Below, one piece after another: positions 1 to 5,566 of a DNA stretch of 6,066 bases (positions are counted from its first letter, which is position 1; every line of letters starts with the position of its first letter). The notes below the pieces were generated by a model that made no database searches, was not told where the DNA came from, and worked only from the letters and a program-made list of their open reading frames with translations. The position numbers were made by a program, and so were the translations under genes. Location of the stretch: assembly GCA_002438345.1 (NCBI GenBank), contig DJUJ01000095.1, positions 33,524 through 39,589 of the forward strand, read 5' to 3'. Origin of the DNA: Paenibacillus sp. UBA6285. Its GTDB lineage: Bacteria; Bacillota; Bacilli; Paenibacillales; Paenibacillaceae.

Positions 1-457
1 GAAAAAACACAATATGGTATTTCGGATCTCCCTCCGTCAGATACCAGTTCTCAGCAATATCCAAATAATGTGAAGCATCGATCCCGAATATATGCCAGGT
101 CTCGGCTATTTTGCTAAACAGACCCCCTGAATAACCATTCTGTATAATCAAAAATGCATAACCAATGAGCATAAGAAGGATACGACTAGCCAATATCCAG
201 CCGATAATATAAAGCCAAGTCCGCTTTCTATCCCGCTCCTTTCTCTCCTGAATTACCTTCTCTGCTGTATTCGACAGCATAAAGTCTGACAAGACAGGTA
301 TAGTGCGTAGCCCCAATAATACAAAAAGTACAAAACAGATCAAGGAAGCAAGGGTGCCCATCACAGTCCAACTATGGGTCGAAATTGCCCAGTAAATAGC
401 CGTCACCGTCATAACTAGCATGAAGATGAAGGATATGATTTTGTCGTGCTTTTTCAT
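1..457 (-). CDS. GT-C / PIG-V-like membrane glycosyltransferase, N-terminal part (runs off the window)
   Basis: An open frame starts at ATG 457-455 and stays open for 152 codons to the window edge, so the 3' end is missing. The start is well supported: GGAGG at 467-463 lies five bases upstream. The visible protein begins with basic residues (MKKHDK), then has hydrophobic segments at about residues 8-28 and 32-52, a charged stretch rich in Glu, Arg and Lys at about 65-79, and a third membrane segment at about 81-106. After it comes GIDASHYLDIAENWY (about residues 125-139) followed by a Gly-Asp and IVFF. This resembles the first extracytoplasmic loop of PIG-V-like mannosyltransferases and related GT-C enzymes, where an acidic residue followed by HYL.IAE..Y is typical; such enzymes use lipid-linked sugar donors outside the membrane. 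Sugar and acceptor cannot be told. It follows the lipoprotein gene by 12 bases, so the two are probably co-transcribed. Membrane protein is near certain; the family is likely. Confidence 0.75.
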   Translation of the reverse strand, partial: MKKHDKIISFIFMLVMTVTAIYWAISTHSWTVMGTLASLICFVLFVLLGLRTIPVLSDFMLSNTAEKVIQERKERDRKRTWLYIIGWILASRILLMLIGYAFLIIQNGYSGGLFSKIAETWHIFGIDASHYLDIAENWYLTEGDPKYHIVFF

Positions 458-469
458 TTGATCCTCCAA

Positions 470-1120
470 TTATTTAGTCCGAACAATAGTATAAAGAAGG
501 GGATTAATGCGTATAGAAATATCATACTTACCCTCATAGCTGAAATAAAAGTTCAACGGCAATTCATCATCACTTTGAAAACTGTTCGACATCCTGTAGG
601 TTATATACAATTTATCCTCGCCCTTGCCGTATGACCATGATTCTTCGATAGAGCCTGTTAATGGCTTTAGCGGAAGAGCCATCCTGTCAATCGTTTGGAC
701 TGATTTCTCGACTTTGTCAGCCTCTTCCTCTTCTACAGGTTTGTAATGGTCCAAGAAAGCGCGCACCAGCTCTCTCGCATGTTGATAGCCAATTTCCGAT
801 CTTGGGAAAACCGTCCCTATCCGGTAACCTATGATTTTATTGGTCTTATCATCTACCACAATCTGCTGTATGAACTCCCTCTGATTAACGGTTAAGACAT
901 CATCCTGCATGATTGTGCCCAAGGTTGTATCGTATTCACCCACAGCATCCGCAATTTGCAAAGCAGCAAGCCCTTCTTCACGCGGCTGCATGAACACAGC
1001 CCGGTGCTCTTCCACCTGTGCGAACAGCTCAGCATATTTAGGTCTGTCCTTGCTACATGCAGTGAATAACAGCAAAAGAACGACTATTCCGCAAATGAGA
1101 TTGAAATATGACTTTCTCAA
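470..1120 (-). CDS. Putative lipoprotein of unknown function, 216 aa
   Basis: The frame starts at TTG 1120-1118, preceded by AGGAGGTG with seven bases between the end of that motif and the start; no better start is in frame. The N-terminus is a lipoprotein signal peptide: RK, a hydrophobic run at residues 8-19, then FTAC with the lipid-modified cysteine at residue 22. Phe at position -3 is tolerated but less usual than Leu. The mature part of about 195 residues is soluble-looking, with an acidic cluster (VEEEEAD) near residue 130 and no membrane segment, so it should sit on the outer face of the cytoplasmic membrane. I do not recognise a family. A terminator separates it from bshB2 upstream, while the membrane glycosyltransferase start lies 12 bases downstream with its ribosome binding site just past this stop codon. 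The two therefore probably form one unit, and the lipoprotein may act with the glycosyltransferase at the cell surface (inference). Confidence 0.85.
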   Translation of the reverse strand: MRKSYFNLICGIVVLLLLFTACSKDRPKYAELFAQVEEHRAVFMQPREEGLAALQIADAVGEYDTTLGTIMQDDVLTVNQREFIQQIVVDDKTNKIIGYRIGTVFPRSEIGYQHARELVRAFLDHYKPVEEEEADKVEKSVQTIDRMALPLKPLTGSIEESWSYGKGEDKLYITYRMSNSFQSDDELPLNFYFSYEGKYDISIRINPLLYTIVRTK

Positions 1121-1213
1121 ACGAAAACACCTCCTGGTCTCACGAAACCGGTTTGGTTGAGCAACTTCCTAAACCTTACCATATATTCGAATAAAAGATA
1201 CAGATATTCATTC

Positions 1214-1241
1214 CTTATATTGGAAAACTAAAGCATGCCCA
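1214..1241 (-). promoter_or_regulatory. Weak sigma-A promoter candidate for the lipoprotein gene
   Basis: On the minus strand TGGGCA (1241-1236, four of six matches to the -35 consensus) is followed after 16 bases by TATAAG (1219-1214, five of six matches to the -10). It lies in the 177-base spacer 1121-1297, downstream of the bshB2 terminator and about 95 bases upstream of the lipoprotein start, where a promoter is needed. The stretch is AT-rich, so chance matches are likely. Apart from this and the terminator I see nothing else in the spacer. Confidence 0.3.
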
Positions 1242-1256
1242 CAGCAGTGAGCTACA

Positions 1257-1288
1257 AAGAAAAAGTCCGAGCGTATATGCTCGGACTT
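1257..1288 (-). terminator. Rho-independent terminator after bshB2
   Basis: On the minus strand AAGTCCGAGC (1288-1279) and GCTCGGACTT (1272-1263) form a perfect 10-base-pair stem with a six-base loop, and the transcript then continues as a U-rich run (1264-1258). It begins about ten bases after the bshB2 stop codon. It should end the yojF-bshB2 transcript and insulate the lipoprotein gene. On the plus strand there is no following T-run, so it is unidirectional. Confidence 0.92.
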
Positions 1289-1297
1289 AGACGAATA

Positions 1298-1975
1298 TCA
1301 TTCAAATGGATAAATCCAGAAATGTTCTGTTCCAAAACGATCTTGGATTTCTTTATCCTCTAACGGGTTGCTTCCTAATAACTCAGCCGCTTGGAATTGG
1401 GATTTATGCGCCTGAATGGACGCCATCTTTTGCTTCAGGAAACTTCTCACATCATTGATAACCTTTGGCTCCCCAATCTCTTCAATATTATTGGCGAAAG
1501 CTATACAGTGAACAGGAGGTCTGTTCTCCTTAGGCAGTCTTGCAACGGTTCGAATCACCGCAGCTCCGGTAGCATCATGATCAGGATGAACGCTGTACCC
1601 CGGATAGAACGTAATGATCAGCGAGGGATTAAGCTCTTTTAGAAGAGCATCAATTTTTCCATCCAATAGCACTTGATCCTCAAATTCAATCGTCTTATCG
1701 TGGAAACCAAGCATCCTTAAATCCTGTATTCCAATGGCTTGGCAGGAAGCTTCCAGTTCCTTCTTACGTATTTCTGGGAGGGTTACCCGATTCGCAAATG
1801 GCGGGACGCCCATATTTCGGCCCATTTCTCCAAGTGTCAGACAAGCGTAGGTGACTTGGGTACCCTTTTGCACATGTTTGGCAAGTGTTCCAGATATACC
1901 GAAGGCCTCGTCATCCGGATGCGGTAATACAACTAGAATATGTCTTTCCACTGAACTCCTCATCTCCTCTACCAT
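1298..1975 (-). CDS. bshB2: Bacillithiol biosynthesis N-acetylglucosaminyl-malate deacetylase BshB2 (PIG-L/LmbE family)
   Basis: A 225-residue PIG-L/LmbE zinc deacetylase. By family knowledge BshB enzymes remove the acetyl group from GlcNAc-malate, the second step of bacillithiol synthesis in the cytoplasm; BshB2 (B. subtilis YojG) is one of two partly redundant versions and may also act on bacillithiol S-conjugates. The sequence shows the family's PHPDDE at residues 18-23 (zinc ligands His19 and Asp22, likely catalytic base Asp21) and HPDH at 130-133 (third zinc ligand His133). The internal RMLGFHDKT.EFED stretch is typical of the BshB2 branch. The start used is ATG 1975, which overlaps the yojF stop as TAATG, with GGGAG eight bases upstream. 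A GTG at codon 9 (1951), just before ERHILVV, has AGGAG four bases upstream and would match the N-terminus of shorter homologues, so the first eight residues are uncertain. The neighbour yojF supports the assignment. bshA and bshC are not in the window. Confidence 0.93.
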   Translation of the reverse strand: MVEEMRSSVERHILVVLPHPDDEAFGISGTLAKHVQKGTQVTYACLTLGEMGRNMGVPPFANRVTLPEIRKKELEASCQAIGIQDLRMLGFHDKTIEFEDQVLLDGKIDALLKELNPSLIITFYPGYSVHPDHDATGAAVIRTVARLPKENRPPVHCIAFANNIEEIGEPKVINDVRSFLKQKMASIQAHKSQFQAAELLGSNPLEDKEIQDRFGTEHFWIYPFE

Positions 1976-2319
1976 TAGAACGGCTCCCGGCTTAATTGTA
2001 AAGATACGACCAGTTTGCCTTGGCTGTCATGCCCGGCCAGAATCAATCGGTCTGTCTCACTCTCTTCATAGTGAGTTAGCCCTTCAGAGTACACCCAACC
2101 CTGCGACATTTTCAAGCCGACTCGATAAGGTCCGTTACCGGAAATCGATCCATGAGAATATCGGATCACAGCATTGGTAATGAAAGTAGCAGCTGGGTGC
2201 TTAGAACTATCGAAATGGGCAGCGTATGCTCCCGTCGTCATCTCAAGATGGATATACAGATCCTGATCTTTAAGCTGGTCGATCCTATCTTGTATTTCTG
2301 ATTGATTGATTAGCTGCAA
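1975..2319 (-). CDS. yojF: YojF/DUF1806 family protein, partner gene of bshB2
   Basis: A 114-residue soluble protein with no signal peptide or membrane segment. It resembles B. subtilis YojF (DUF1806): YIHLEMTTGAYAAHF at about residues 22-36, GNGPYRVGLK at 61-70, GWVYSEGLT at 74-82, and AGHDSQGKLVVSLQLS near the end. The biochemical function of the family is unknown to me, but the gene is a standing neighbour of bshB2, which suggests a helper or linked role in bacillithiol metabolism (inference). The start is TTG 2319-2317 with GGAGG seven bases upstream and no competing ATG nearby. Its stop codon shares one base with the bshB2 start (TAATG), an arrangement for translational coupling. A promoter candidate lies about 100 bases upstream, with a terminator-like hairpin and a palindrome between it and the gene, so expression may be controlled in the leader. 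Confidence 0.9.
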   Translation of the reverse strand: MQLINQSEIQDRIDQLKDQDLYIHLEMTTGAYAAHFDSSKHPAATFITNAVIRYSHGSISGNGPYRVGLKMSQGWVYSEGLTHYEESETDRLILAGHDSQGKLVVSLQLSREPF

Positions 2320-2339
2320 GGTTACGCCTCCAAATCTGA

Positions 2340-2353
2340 ATGAATATATTCAT
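2340..2353. repeat. 14-base perfect palindrome in the yojF leader
   Basis: ATGAATATATTCAT is a perfect inverted repeat without a spacer, lying between the leader hairpin and the yojF ribosome binding site. It could be an operator for a small dimeric repressor or simply an AT-rich palindrome. It does not match the Fur, PerR or Spx sites I know. Confidence 0.5.
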
Positions 2354-2355
2354 AC

Positions 2356-2391
2356 GAAAAATAAGATCCATGCCTTATTAAGGACGGATCT
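2356..2391 (-). terminator. Terminator-like hairpin upstream of yojF (MFS terminator or leader attenuator)
   Basis: On the minus strand AGATCC (2391-2386) pairs with GGATCT (2369-2364), enclosing CCTT/AAGG (2383-2380 with 2376-2373) around a three-base loop, with a small internal loop of two against three bases. The RNA then reads UAUUUUU. This is an intrinsic-terminator shape. It is the only good terminator between the MFS gene and yojF, but it lies about 20 bases downstream of the predicted yojF transcript start, so it would also sit inside the yojF leader. I could not find a convincing alternative antiterminator pairing. Confidence 0.6.
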
Positions 2392-2419
2392 ATTAAATGA
2401 TAAGCTTGGTAGCTCATAA

Positions 2420-2448
2420 AGTATAACCTGCAAAGCTATGTAATTCAA
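2420..2448 (-). promoter_or_regulatory. Sigma-A-type promoter for yojF-bshB2
   Basis: On the minus strand TTGAAT (2448-2443) and TATACT (2425-2420) are separated by exactly 17 bases, matching the consensus at four and five of six positions. The predicted transcript start is near 2413-2414, giving a leader of about 95 bases before yojF. It is the best promoter match I see in the 228-base spacer 2320-2547. The part of the spacer nearest the MFS gene (2449-2547) shows only a weak six-base-pair hairpin without a T-run. Confidence 0.6.
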
Positions 2449-2547
2449 ATGGATGCGGTACATTCTAATCTTCAATTTCCCTCGACTGTCGTAATTCATG
2501 CTGCTGTCAAGAATTGAATTATTCTTATGAACGTTGTACTCAGCGAT

Positions 2548-3789
2548 TCATTCTTCCAGCCTTTTATCCAGAATTGGGCGTATGAACCAAATGTAATAAA
2601 GCAGACAAAGAAGCAGTACTGCCGATGTCAGAAAAAAGGGCATTTCGTAATCCTGTCCGATCAAAATCCATCCCGTAAGCAGAGCGGCGCCGGATGATCC
2701 GAGACTCCGAAATACGGATCTCATCCCTGCGTAGAGATTCCTCTCCCGCTCCTTAAAGGCAGACATCAACTGGCTGTCCAGCAGATTAGAAAGCATCGTA
2801 AGCCCTCCCCCGCGAACCAGAAACACAATTGTGAACATCCAGACCGGCATGGCCCAGGATAAAGAGGCGAACACGAGTATGTTAACCAAAAAGACAGATA
2901 CGATGGCCACATTATGGCCGAAACGTTCTAATACGTAAGGCGTCATTAAAGAAGCTGCAAACAAAATAGCTCCGCTTACCGCCAGCAGAATTGACACTTT
3001 GTCATCCATCCAGTTCAGTCTGTACTTCACAATTACATTAAGAAATGACCCGGTAATGGCTATCGCTCCTCCGAGTAGGGCCATGAATACCGAGAACAAC
3101 CAGAGTGTGCCGGAAGGCAGCTTTTTCCTCAAGCCAGAGACTTCGTGGCTCACTTCCAAATCTCCGGATGTTCCAACCGTTTCTCTTTCCCTACCCTCAG
3201 AGGGAAGCCAGAGTCCTCTAATCATACTGTGAACTACGAAAACCAGTGCAGCAAGCAGTAGCGTAAGCCCGTAGCCTTCCCCGCTATCAGCCAAATTCGG
3301 CAAGTATCCGGCTGCCAGGGTTCCTGCCCCGGTAAATGCCGTAAACACGGCAAACATCAGGGAGAAGGCACTTGCTTCTTCCTTGCGCGAGGCACAATAG
3401 TGGAATAGCAACTGCACCTCAGTCGTCTCCACAAGAGTAAGGCCAATCGAGACCAAAGTTTGAGCCAAATAGAATATGCCGGAATGATTGCCAATCGCAT
3501 AAAGTGCACTTCCTGCCGCTATAAACATGATGCCGGATACCAGCAGCTTTTTACGACCTATACGGTTTGCCGATATGGATACAGGAATAGCCAATGCCCC
3601 CATGATCAGTATACCTATGGACATGAGCAGCCCGATTTCATCCTCCTTCATTCCTTTGGACAGCAAATGCAAATTAAGAACTAGCGAATACATACCGATG
3701 CCGATGCCATACATGGCTTCGGTCATAAGAAACCGGCGGACGCCGACGGACAGGCGCAGCAAGTTCCTCATATACCCAGACATACCCAT
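2548..3789 (-). CDS. MFS transporter (major facilitator superfamily permease), about 413 aa
   Basis: A polytopic membrane protein with about 12 hydrophobic segments in two halves, the usual size and layout of an MFS permease. After the second segment the loop has NRIGRKK (residues 75-81), which fits MFS motif A between segments 2 and 3. A hydrophilic, charged loop at about residues 195-225 separates the halves, as expected for the central cytoplasmic loop. No feature fixes the substrate; drug or metabolite export is a family-based guess. The frame is open from TTG 3816, but that start has poor ribosome-binding support. AAGGAAAGGGG at 3802-3792 serves either ATG 3789 (AAGGA eight bases away, used here) or ATG 3783 (AGGGG eight bases away). 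The gene lies 194 bases downstream of the GcvPB-like gene, with three inverted repeats between, so co-transcription is possible but not certain. A product-transporter link to the P-protein pair is inference. Confidence 0.88.
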   Translation of the reverse strand: MGMSGYMRNLLRLSVGVRRFLMTEAMYGIGIGMYSLVLNLHLLSKGMKEDEIGLLMSIGILIMGALAIPVSISANRIGRKKLLVSGIMFIAAGSALYAIGNHSGIFYLAQTLVSIGLTLVETTEVQLLFHYCASRKEEASAFSLMFAVFTAFTGAGTLAAGYLPNLADSGEGYGLTLLLAALVFVVHSMIRGLWLPSEGRERETVGTSGDLEVSHEVSGLRKKLPSGTLWLFSVFMALLGGAIAITGSFLNVIVKYRLNWMDDKVSILLAVSGAILFAASLMTPYVLERFGHNVAIVSVFLVNILVFASLSWAMPVWMFTIVFLVRGGGLTMLSNLLDSQLMSAFKERERNLYAGMRSVFRSLGSSGAALLTGWILIGQDYEMPFFLTSAVLLLCLLYYIWFIRPILDKRLEE

Positions 3790-3823
3790 AACCCCTTTCC
3801 TTGGTGAGACAGTCAAATAGGAA

Positions 3824-3845
3824 GGGCTCCAAACGAACGGAGCCC
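3824..3845 (-). repeat. Inverted repeat / hairpin in the MFS leader
   Basis: On the minus strand GGGCTCC (3845-3839) and GGAGCCC (3830-3824) form a seven-base-pair GC-rich stem with an eight-base loop, followed by the moderately T-rich TTCCTATTTG. It lies about 35 bases upstream of the MFS start. It could be a weak terminator of the gcvPB-like transcript, a leader control element, or both; the T-run is too broken to decide. Confidence 0.5.
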
Positions 3846-3864
3846 CTCTACTTTCAAATGTATT

Positions 3865-3916
3865 TTTAACAAGAAGAAACGACTGCGCCGTCCTTCAATG
3901 GACGGCATCCGTTTCT
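3865..3916 (-). terminator. Probable terminator hairpin downstream of the gcvPB-like gene
   Basis: On the minus strand the GC-rich core GCCGTCC (3906-3900) pairs with GGACGGC (3893-3887) around a six-base loop, and the outer arms AGAAACG (3916-3910) and CGTTTCT (3881-3875) also pair, for 14 base pairs with an internal loop of three against five bases. The sequence after it, TTCTTGTT, is T-rich. This makes it the best terminator candidate for the P-protein operon, about 70 bases past the stop codon, although the T-run is imperfect. Confidence 0.5.
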
Positions 3917-3921
3917 ACGAG

Positions 3922-3964
3922 AAATATAAGCAAAGTATGGTGAAAGATATACTTTCTTATATTT
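3922..3964. repeat. Long AT-rich inverted repeat just after the gcvPB-like gene
   Basis: On the plus strand AAATATAAG (3922-3930) pairs with CTTATATTT (3956-3964), and AAAGTAT (3932-3938) pairs with ATACTTT (3949-3955), giving 16 base pairs interrupted by one unpaired C (3931) and a ten-base loop. No clean T-run follows on the minus strand. It starts 20 bases after the stop codon and may protect the 3' end of the transcript or bind a protein; its role is unknown. Confidence 0.6.
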
Positions 3965-3983
3965 TAAATGTAGGGGCCAAGCC

Positions 3984-5543
3984 CTATACCGGCTGTGTCT
4001 TCTTTAGGTAAGCCCGCCACGTGATACACCATTGTGCGGGATCATCAAGAGAAGATTCCACATTCCTGTGAACGGTACTGCTATGTGGAGCTAATTTAAC
4101 GATATCCGGCTGCGTGTAAGCTTCATTCGAAATATGGGTCAGCGCCTCGATATATTCGTCAAGATCTTCCTTCGAATAAGATTCAGTCGGCTCCAGGGTG
4201 AACGGCTGCGGAACGATGTACGGATGATGGGATGTCCAATAATGCAGGCCGAAATCACACATCCGGCGGGTGATGTCTTCTGTCGTTACCCCAGTCTCAT
4301 CCGCAAGCTGCTTCCAACTGTACCTTACCTGTTCAAGACGCCGACCTTTGATGTAAGGAGCGCTGGCTCCGCGGATTTGCAGAATTTTGTGATACAGGTA
4401 GTTGTTATTCAGTACAGCGATCTGGGCCACATTCTTAAGGCCATCCGGCCCCAGGCTCATAATCCAGGCATAGGAGCGAAGCACAGTCTGGGCCACGCCG
4501 TGGAAGCTGCGGACTTTGCCGATGCTGTCGTCGCTTTGCTCTACAAGGACATAACGGCTGCCGTCCCAGTCAACAAGCGGTCCCGGCAGGAAACGCTTAA
4601 GGGAATCTGTTACCCCAAGAGCGCCTGTAGCCGGCCCTCCGCACATGTGAGGTGCGGCAAAGGTCTTATGCAGGTTGAAGAAACACATGTCAAACCCGGC
4701 TTCTTTGGCTCGGGTGATGCCGAGCAGCCCATTCGCGTTTGCCTGATCGTAGAAGCAGATTCCTCCTGCTTCATGAACCACGTCCGTGAACTCGCGGATA
4801 CGATGGTTGTATATGCCTGTATCTTCTGGGTTGGCCACGACGAAACCCGCCGTGCGTTTGGAGACGGCATTCTTCAGCTTCTCCAGATCAGGGAATCCAT
4901 CTTCGTCAGGATGCAGTGTAATGATCTTATATCCCTTAACCGCTGCGGTCGCCGCTTGGGACGGATGTGAGAAGATGGTCGTAATGATCTCATCCCGTTG
5001 GTCTCCCTCACCACGTGAATCGTGATATGCGCGGACAATGGAAGCCATGGCCAGCAAGGCCTGGGTGCCACTGCTCGGCTGGAACGAGAAGGCGTCCATC
5101 CCTGATATTTCACGCATCGCCTGGTCCAGCTTATAGTAGATTTCCAGGATGCCCTGAACGGATCCGGCATCCTGCAGTGGATGCAGCTCCATCAGATTTG
5201 GGGTACGTATAAGCATTTCATTGATACGGGGAATATACTTCATCGTACACGTCCCCTGTCCGATCTCTACGTTAAGATCCGAACCCAAAGTCTCTTGGGA
5301 GAGTCTTAAATAATGCCTAAGAACTTTGGCCTGACCGATCTCGGGAAGCGCCGGCGCTTCTTTTCGCCGCATGGCTGATGGAATTCGGGCTGAGCCTTGG
5401 CCGACAGCCTCGGCAATTCCAGCCTCGGTGCCTGGCGGGATTACCCCGCGCTCACCCGACCGGTGAAGCTCGAAGATCACCGGTTCATCCCATTTGGCTT
5501 GGTGAAAGCGGCGCACCTTGTGGTCTCTACGAATCCGTTTCAT
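3984..5543 (-). CDS. GcvPB-like PLP enzyme: divergent glycine dehydrogenase (decarboxylating) subunit 2 homologue, 519 aa
   Basis: The second half of a split P-protein. True GcvPA-GcvPB decarboxylate glycine with PLP and pass the aminomethyl group to lipoyl-GcvH. Family features are clear and colinear: PVIFELHRSGERG at residues 21-33, the GTCTMKY segment at 97-103 (family GSCTMKYNP), LHPLQ at 120-124, a PLP-stacking His193, YDQAN at 265-269 (family YDGAN), LHKTFAAPH at 291-299 with the likely PLP Schiff-base Lys293, RSFHG at 345-349, EPTES at 451-455 and PHSSTVHR at 486-493. Yet several conserved stretches differ: AHGTNP becomes SHPSQA (192-197), STPHGGGGPG becomes AAPHMCGGPA, and the PPTxYFP region is replaced around 434-446. 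It is about 30 residues longer than usual, partly from a basic N-terminus (MKRIRRDHKVRR). ATG 5543 has AGGAGG six bases upstream. The gene follows the GcvPA-like gene by 23 bases. PLP chemistry on a glycine-like substrate is likely; the real substrate is open. Confidence 0.87.
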   Translation of the reverse strand: MKRIRRDHKVRRFHQAKWDEPVIFELHRSGERGVIPPGTEAGIAEAVGQGSARIPSAMRRKEAPALPEIGQAKVLRHYLRLSQETLGSDLNVEIGQGTCTMKYIPRINEMLIRTPNLMELHPLQDAGSVQGILEIYYKLDQAMREISGMDAFSFQPSSGTQALLAMASIVRAYHDSRGEGDQRDEIITTIFSHPSQAATAAVKGYKIITLHPDEDGFPDLEKLKNAVSKRTAGFVVANPEDTGIYNHRIREFTDVVHEAGGICFYDQANANGLLGITRAKEAGFDMCFFNLHKTFAAPHMCGGPATGALGVTDSLKRFLPGPLVDWDGSRYVLVEQSDDSIGKVRSFHGVAQTVLRSYAWIMSLGPDGLKNVAQIAVLNNNYLYHKILQIRGASAPYIKGRRLEQVRYSWKQLADETGVTTEDITRRMCDFGLHYWTSHHPYIVPQPFTLEPTESYSKEDLDEYIEALTHISNEAYTQPDIVKLAPHSSTVHRNVESSLDDPAQWCITWRAYLKKTQPV

Positions 5544-5566
5544 GGCTTTCCTCCTACTCTTGTGTA

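Noticed and set aside
2443..2460. Spx-type AGCA element upstream of the yojF promoter
   Set aside because: The sequence near the expected place reads CGCA and is shifted by a base or two, so the match is no better than chance.
2483..2512. TTGACA on the minus strand at about 2512-2507 as a -35 box
   Set aside because: No acceptable -10 follows at 16-18 bases; the hexamer there reads AGTCGA.
3790..3816. TTG 3816 as the start of the MFS gene
   Set aside because: The only upstream purine match is GGAG 11 bases away, inside a hairpin arm, while AAGGAAAGGGG sits correctly for the ATGs at 3789 and 3783.
3817..3983. Known riboswitch (glycine, guanidine or similar) in the spacer before the MFS gene
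   Set aside because: The hairpin loops do not carry the ACGR loops of guanidine-II, and there is no tandem glycine-aptamer core. The repeats look like simple stems.
4134..4970. Long plus-strand open frame of 278 codons opposite the GcvPB-like gene
   Set aside because: It lies fully inside a well-supported gene on the other strand, and its translation shows no family resemblance or domain pattern. Its length is explained by codon bias of the real gene.
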